The translations under genes and the position numbers were made by a program. DNA of 43,813 nt from an uncultured SAR116 cluster alpha proteobacterium (lineage in GTDB: Bacteria > Pseudomonadota > Alphaproteobacteria > Puniceispirillales > Marisalimonadaceae), in NCBI GenBank assembly GCA_902589185.1, contig CACIRZ010000009.1, positions 1 to 43,813 on the forward strand. Reading direction: 5' to 3'. The notes below the pieces were generated by a model. That model saw nothing but the letters and a program-made list of their open reading frames with translations. It was not told the origin of the DNA and made no database searches. Below are positions 39,485 to 43,813 of this stretch, one piece after another (positions within the stretch are counted from its first letter, which is position 1; each line of letters opens with the position of its first letter).

Positions 39485-40047
39485 TTTATTGCTTTATTTC
39501 TTTGATGAGATATTAAATTAATTAATTCTTCAGTTATTTGATTTTGGTCAAGTTTATCAGTATTTATTTGATTGTGACCAAGAGAATAGTATTTGGTTCT
39601 TATTTTTAAAAGTTGCAAAATTGAATCTCTAGTTTCTCCTTTTATCATAGGTCTTTTTGATCCATCTCTAACTCTTTGAACTAAAATATCTACAGGAGTG
39701 TTAAGCCAAATTACATGTGTATTATTTAATAATAAATTTCTAGTTTCTTCGTTATCAAATCCTCCACCACCAAGACTAATTATTACTTTTTCTTTGTTTT
39801 TATTAATTTTTAAAATTAAGTCACAAATTGTTTTTTTTTCCACTTTTCTAAAAACCAACTCACCATGTATTTGGAAAAATTCTTTTATTGTCATGTTGAA
39901 TTCTTGTTCGATCATATGATCTATATCATAGAAATTAAATTTCAAAATATTTGATATTTTATGGCCAAATTTAGATTTTCCTGTGCCCATCATTCCAATC
40001 AAAGTAACCTTATCATAGTTGGGATTTATTTCTTCAAAATTTAACAT
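39481..40047 (-). CDS. aroK: Shikimate kinase
   Basis: Phosphorylates shikimate at the 3-hydroxyl. It has 188 residues. Walker A is GMMGTGKSKFG (about 18-28); the shikimate-binding FYDIDHMIEQEFNMTIKEFF includes Asp-x-Asp-like residues; ISLGGGGFDNEETR carries the Gly-Gly-Gly; the lid has RDGSKRPMIKG with the ATP-binding arginine. The start ATG 40047 gives a normal-length protein. First gene of the minus-strand aroK-aroB-CNNM/CorC group. Confidence 0.95.
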   Translation of the reverse strand: MLNFEEINPNYDKVTLIGMMGTGKSKFGHKISNILKFNFYDIDHMIEQEFNMTIKEFFQIHGELVFRKVEKKTICDLILKINKNKEKVIISLGGGGFDNEETRNLLLNNTHVIWLNTPVDILVQRVRDGSKRPMIKGETRDSILQLLKIRTKYYSLGHNQINTDKLDQNQITEELINLISHQRNKAIK

Positions 40048-40179
40048 TTACATAAAATATCATATTAACTTTATACAGACATCATATTTTTAGAAACTTT
40101 TTTAAAATTATGATAAATAATATATTTTAAATTAGTCAAAAACTCGCCATATTTTTAAGTTAAACAGTTTTCGAGGATT

Positions 40180-40323
40180 ATGATGAAAAATTATAAATTT
40201 TTTTTAATTATATTAAGTTTTATTGTTATAGCTGGTTTTTTGGTAGTAACTTACTTAGATATTCCAGCTCCCGATAAATTAGAAACCAAAATTTTAGATG
40301 TCAATGATGAAAAAATTAAATAA
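40180..40323 (+). CDS. Small single-helix membrane protein (DIPAP type)
   Basis: A 47-residue ORF with two basic residues, one hydrophobic helix (about 7-24) and a short tail LDIPAPDKLETKIL. GAGG at 40173-40176 fits the second ATG (40183) best, giving 46 residues. Small proteins with an I-P-A-P-x-K segment after one helix occur upstream of xerD-side genes in other alphaproteobacteria as I recall them, but no function is known to me. Its 3' end overlaps the start of the next gene by 26 bases, so translation of the two is probably coupled. Confidence 0.6.
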   Translation: MMKNYKFFLIILSFIVIAGFLVVTYLDIPAPDKLETKILDVNDEKIK

Positions 40324-41989
40324 CATTAATTTCTTAAATAATAAATGTATAATATTATTATGTCATTTTGTCGTGCTTTTTTGCCTACAACTGAAATCTT
40401 CTTTAGCTCAGACTAATTTTCCAAATGAAGAAGTCTCCTCAAATAATGTTAGCGCTGAAATTAAAGTAAGTAAGCTTGCAAAGCCATCTTTAGGATCCCT
40501 TGGGGTAAAAACCAAAGTAAATAATTTAATGGGACTAAATATTTGGCAAAATCTAAAAGTGAATGAAATTATTGAACATTTAAATTATATTCCAGATAAT
40601 TTAGCTAGTAAACATTTACAAATATTTTTAAATGATCTTTATATTAGCGCCTCTGTGCCACCAGAGGGTGAATCAAATCAAATTTTGAAATTTTTGGAAA
40701 CTAGATTATTTAAAATTAAAAATAGTGGGCAGAGTGATAATTTATATAAATTAGTATCTCAATTACCTAAGAGTAATCGATGGGATATGTGGAAAAAGTG
40801 GCAAATAGAATATGAGTTAATTAATAGAAAAGATGAAAAAGCTTGTGAGTTCATTAATATTGAGTCTAAATCTAATGTTAAAAATTTTTGGCAAATGGCT
40901 CGAATTTTCTGTTTGTCAATTGAGGGGAAAAGAGATCAATCAGAGTTTGTTCTAGATTTGATAAAATCTAGAGGTTTTAATGATGAAATTTTCGAAGATT
41001 TGTTTGAGTCAATCTACAATGAAGTTAACGTTCTGAATATTGAAAATCAAAAAAACAAAATACAACCATTACACATTGTGATGATGGATACTTTAAAGAT
41101 ACCAATAAAAACAAATTATATTGCACACCTTGGGATTGAATATACAGACTCTTTATTGTCTCTTAATTATTTAACGTCAAAAGCAAGAGCTTTTTTATTA
41201 GACAAGCAATTAAATTATAACTTTGTCTCTGTCGATCAAATAATTGAAAATTATAAATCAGTTGCAGATGGAAATATTGACTTTGAAATATCTTTTTCTA
41301 ATTTTTTGAAAGAACCCAATGGTTACAATAGAGCTAACGTTTGGCTAAGCATAATCAAAATTAAAGATGATATTATAAAAGTTAATTCGATTTTTAAAAT
41401 GATTAAGTCCGAAACAAATAATGGAAGATTTCGTGATGTCATAGGCCTATATTTAAATCTTTTAAATGAGATTGATAATTCTTCTTTGCCAGAGGAGCTA
41501 AATCAATCAATAGAAATGCTAAAAATTTCCTCTAATCCTGATCTGTATCCTAATAATAATTTTGCAAAAATAATTTCATTAGCTGAAGGTCAAACTTGGG
41601 ATTTTAACTTGATTTCAAAAGAAAAAGCTTGGCCCTTAATACCAATCGTTGAAAAAGCTGGTATGATAGAACCAAACTCAATAAATTGGATAAATTATTT
41701 AAGAGATCTTAAAGAAATTGATTTAGAGGAAGATATATATCTAAAATGGGAAAGTAATTATAACTTAAGAAGGTTTCTTTTAACTAAATCAATTGAGGAA
41801 GCTGCAAAAAATAATAATAAAACCCTAACAGTTTTACTGACTGCAAGATTAATAGGAGATAATCCACTTATTGATTTTGATTTGAATAGCTTAATTACAA
41901 TTAGGAATTCCTTAAATTCAATTGGCTTAGAAAATTTATCTAAAATTATTACACAAGAAATAATGACATCCAAAATTGTAAATCTTTAA
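40298..41989 (+). CDS. Large secreted protein of unknown function upstream of xerD
   Basis: I do not recognise a characterised family. It has 563 residues with an N-terminal signal-like segment (hydrophobic about 17-35, likely cleavage near SLAQ), so it is exported. The segment SLGSLGVKTKVNNLMGLNIW after the signal resembles a conserved start in uncharacterised alphaproteobacterial proteins found next to xerD. The rest is predicted mainly helical, with no membrane segment and a spacing of Trp/Leu-rich helices that could be a solenoid or TPR-like scaffold. No catalytic motif is seen. ATG 40298, 40304 or 40307 could each be the start. It lies nine bases before xerD and is probably co-transcribed with the small protein and xerD. 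Confidence 0.7.
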   Translation: MSMMKKLNNINFLNNKCIILLCHFVVLFCLQLKSSLAQTNFPNEEVSSNNVSAEIKVSKLAKPSLGSLGVKTKVNNLMGLNIWQNLKVNEIIEHLNYIPDNLASKHLQIFLNDLYISASVPPEGESNQILKFLETRLFKIKNSGQSDNLYKLVSQLPKSNRWDMWKKWQIEYELINRKDEKACEFINIESKSNVKNFWQMARIFCLSIEGKRDQSEFVLDLIKSRGFNDEIFEDLFESIYNEVNVLNIENQKNKIQPLHIVMMDTLKIPIKTNYIAHLGIEYTDSLLSLNYLTSKARAFLLDKQLNYNFVSVDQIIENYKSVADGNIDFEISFSNFLKEPNGYNRANVWLSIIKIKDDIIKVNSIFKMIKSETNNGRFRDVIGLYLNLLNEIDNSSLPEELNQSIEMLKISSNPDLYPNNNFAKIISLAEGQTWDFNLISKEKAWPLIPIVEKAGMIEPNSINWINYLRDLKEIDLEEDIYLKWESNYNLRRFLLTKSIEEAAKNNNKTLTVLLTARLIGDNPLIDFDLNSLITIRNSLNSIGLENLSKIITQEIMTSKIVNL

Positions 41990-41998
41990 ATTTTAACT

Positions 41999-42970
41999 AT
42001 GAAAAATCTAAATCATAAAACAGCAGAATTAATCAATAGAATTTTAGGAATTATTTGCCTAGAGAAAGGATTGTCTAAAAACACAAAAATAGCTTACACA
42101 AAAGATATAAGTTTAGCTTTTGAATGGTTTGAAAATCAAAATATTAATATTCTTTTTGCAAACGAAAAAAATTTTCGTGAATTATTTTCTTTTTTGCAAA
42201 GAAAAAACTATAAACCTAGTTCGTTAAGCAGAAAGTTGTCCTCATTAAAGCAATTTTATGATGTTCTAAAAGTAGAAGAATACATAAAAATTAATCCACT
42301 TAACAACTTAGAAAGTTTTAAAAAAATTAAAAATTTACCAAAATCACTATCTGAAGAGTATTTGATTTTGTTGCTAACAAAAGCTAAAAAACATTTTAAA
42401 AATTTTGAGAAAGATAATTCTACAAAAAAATTAAAATTTCTGCGTATTTTAACTATTTTAGAAATTCTTTACTCCACTGGGATGAGAGTTTCTGAACTAA
42501 TATCTCTTCCTTTATCAGATTTTAGTAAAATAAACGATTTGCTACAGATTAAAGGTAAGGGTGGTGTTTACAGGCATGTTGCTTTTAATAAAGAATCTAA
42601 AAAAATGATAGAGATGTGGTTGTTACATAGATCTTCAATAGAAAAATTCATAAAAAATAAGTATATTTTCCCTAGTAATAATGGTATTGGACACATTAGT
42701 AGACAATCTATTTATAAGGAATTATTAGAATTATCAAATAGTATAAATATGAATAGCGCTAACGTCACGCCGCATAAAATCAGGCATAGTTTTGCAACTC
42801 ATATGTTAAATCGCGGTGCAGATTTAAGGTCTTTACAAAAACTTCTTGGTCACGCTGATATTAGTACTACTGAAATTTATACAAAAGTCCAATCGAAAAG
42901 ATTGTCAGGTCTTGTAAATGAGATCCATCCATTAAATAGAATAAACCTAAAGAAAAAAGAAAGTCTTTAA
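41999..42970 (+). CDS. xerD: Tyrosine recombinase XerD-type
   Basis: Site-specific recombinase that with XerC resolves chromosome dimers at dif. It has 323 residues. An N-terminal SAM-like core-binding domain (about 8-95) has LSKNTKIAYTKDISLAFEWF and SSLSRKLSSLKQFYDVL. The catalytic domain has the full set: Arg 163 (STGMRVSEL), Lys 186 (KGKGG), His 259 and Arg 262 (TPHKIRHSFATHML), His 285 (LLGHADISTTEIYTKV) and nucleophile Tyr 294. The position before accA fits alphaproteobacterial xerD rather than xerC or a phage integrase; no attachment site or phage genes are nearby. Confidence 0.9.
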   Translation: MKNLNHKTAELINRILGIICLEKGLSKNTKIAYTKDISLAFEWFENQNINILFANEKNFRELFSFLQRKNYKPSSLSRKLSSLKQFYDVLKVEEYIKINPLNNLESFKKIKNLPKSLSEEYLILLLTKAKKHFKNFEKDNSTKKLKFLRILTILEILYSTGMRVSELISLPLSDFSKINDLLQIKGKGGVYRHVAFNKESKKMIEMWLLHRSSIEKFIKNKYIFPSNNGIGHISRQSIYKELLELSNSINMNSANVTPHKIRHSFATHMLNRGADLRSLQKLLGHADISTTEIYTKVQSKRLSGLVNEIHPLNRINLKKKESL

Positions 42971-42972
42971 AC

Positions 42973-43813
42973 ATGATTAAGCATTTTTTAGCATTTGAAA
43001 AACAAATTGCAGATCTTGAAGGAAAAATAGAAGAGCTTCGTCATTTGTCTTCTAGTAGTGATATTAATATTGCAGAGGAAATTGGTAAATTACAAGCAAG
43101 TGTGTCAGAAAAGTTAAAATCTACTTACTCACAATTAAGTCCTTGGCAAAAAGTTTTGGTATCTAGACATCCTGAAAGACCACATTTTCAAGATATAATT
43201 AAAAGTTTGTTCGAAGATTATATTCCTTTATCAGGTGATAGAAATTTTGCTGATGACAATGCTTTAACTGGTGGTATAGCTTTTTTTAGAGGAAAGAGTG
43301 TTGTAGCTATAGGGATAGATAAAGGTAAAAACACTCAAGATAGAATTCATAAAAATTTTGGTATGGCTAGGCCTGAAGGTTATAGAAAAGCAGAAAGATT
43401 AATGCAATTAGCTAATGATTTTTCTATTCCAGTCTTAATGTTTGTTGATACAGCAGGTGCTTATCCTGGGAAAGGTGCTGAACAAAGAGGTCAAGCTGAA
43501 GCCATTGCCAAATGTTTGCAAAAGAGCTTGGAGATTACTGTGCCTTCTATTTCAGTAATTACAGGCGAAGGTGGCTCGGGAGGAGCAGTTGCTTTAGGTG
43601 TGGCTAATAACACACTTATGTTAGAACATGCAATTTACTCTGTTATTTCCCCTGAAGGATGCTCTTCAATTTTATGGAGAAGTTCTGATTATGCAGATCA
43701 AGCAGCTGAAGCTTTGAAGTTGACTGCACAAGATATGGAAAAATTTAAAATAATTGATGAGATAATTCCAGAACCTATCGGTGGCGCACATAGAGATCCA
43801 ATTATTACAATAA
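42973..43813 (+). CDS. accA: Acetyl-CoA carboxylase carboxyltransferase subunit alpha, 3' end cut by window edge
   Basis: Transfers carboxyl from biotin to acetyl-CoA with AccD, the first step of fatty acid synthesis. The first 280 residues are visible, and roughly 35-40 more should lie beyond the edge. The start ATG 42973 is two bases after the xerD stop. Visible are FEKQIADLEGKIEELR at the N-terminus, WQKVLVSRHPERPHFQDII, ALTGGIAFFRGKSVVAIG, MARPEGYRKAERLMQLA, VDTAGAYPGKGAEQRGQAEA, the oxyanion-hole segment GEGGSGGAVALG, and SVISPEGCSSILW. Confidence 0.96.
   Translation, partial: MIKHFLAFEKQIADLEGKIEELRHLSSSSDINIAEEIGKLQASVSEKLKSTYSQLSPWQKVLVSRHPERPHFQDIIKSLFEDYIPLSGDRNFADDNALTGGIAFFRGKSVVAIGIDKGKNTQDRIHKNFGMARPEGYRKAERLMQLANDFSIPVLMFVDTAGAYPGKGAEQRGQAEAIAKCLQKSLEITVPSISVITGEGGSGGAVALGVANNTLMLEHAIYSVISPEGCSSILWRSSDYADQAAEALKLTAQDMEKFKIIDEIIPEPIGGAHRDPIITI

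Noticed and set aside
41999-42970. Tyrosine recombinase considered as a phage or island integrase
   Set aside because: Length, intact Xer-type domains, position before accA and absence of attachment repeats or phage genes fit chromosomal XerD.

Overview
The window is 43.8 kb of AT-rich, gene-dense bacterial chromosome, and every gene in it looks like vertically inherited core metabolism. Gene content and order point to an alphaproteobacterium, probably a streamlined free-living (marine-type) one. Supporting signs are class I lysyl-tRNA synthetase, cobS-cobT behind a DnaJ-domain gene, argH-tlpA-lysA with a tiny lipoprotein gene, yggT-folD-HIG1-cobalamin adenosyltransferase-etfB-etfA, xerD-accA, and a heat-shock promoter of alphaproteobacterial type before groESL. 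I cannot place it more finely from sequence alone. I found no mobile element, CRISPR array, tRNA or rRNA, and no gap over 300 bases without an assigned feature.

Layout. 1-2398: gyrB, cut at the left edge. 2401-3840: a DadA-type FAD amino-acid dehydrogenase (minus strand) behind a tandem glycine riboswitch, with a visible helix that could hide its ribosome binding site. 3895-6158: minus-strand EamA transporter (no ordinary start codon), rhodanese and renalase-like oxidoreductase. 6206-9148: plus-strand HAD-like protein, orphan NitT/TauT-type ABC ATPase, PTR1/FolM-type pteridine reductase and folB; gloB follows convergently. 10041-12549: chorismate mutase, hisC-type aminotransferase and tyrA, a tyrosine/phenylalanine operon. 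12558-17502: YdcF-type protein, zinc-ribbon membrane protein, lysA, an LptM-like lipoprotein, argH and a TlpA-type thioredoxin. 17491-21216: minus-strand etfA, etfB, cobalamin adenosyltransferase, HIG1 protein, folD and yggT. 21330-24267: ynjB-ynjC uptake genes. 24340-26879: DJ-1-like protein, DUF1289 protein and aspS, facing ctaA. 27964-30127: heat-shock promoter, groES, groEL and an intrinsic terminator. 30203-33308: class I lysS, pyrD, rpmB. 33311-36714: cobT, cobS and a DnaJ-domain gene (minus); bolA diverges. 37083-40047: CNNM/CorC-type membrane protein, aroB, aroK (minus). 40180-43813: small membrane protein, large secreted protein of unknown function, xerD, and accA cut at the right edge.

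How they fit together. The genes serve aromatic amino acid supply (aroK, aroB, chorismate mutase, hisC, tyrA), lysine and arginine synthesis, folate/one-carbon metabolism (pteridine reductase, folB, folD), cobalamin (cobS, cobT, adenosyltransferase), respiration (ETF, heme A synthase, HIG1) and protein folding. The most informative regulatory element is the glycine riboswitch, which suggests the adjacent flavoenzyme is made when glycine is abundant. Packing is extreme: four of the eight convergent gene pairs share one TTAA as both stop codons, and several same-strand neighbours overlap by 1 to 8 bases.
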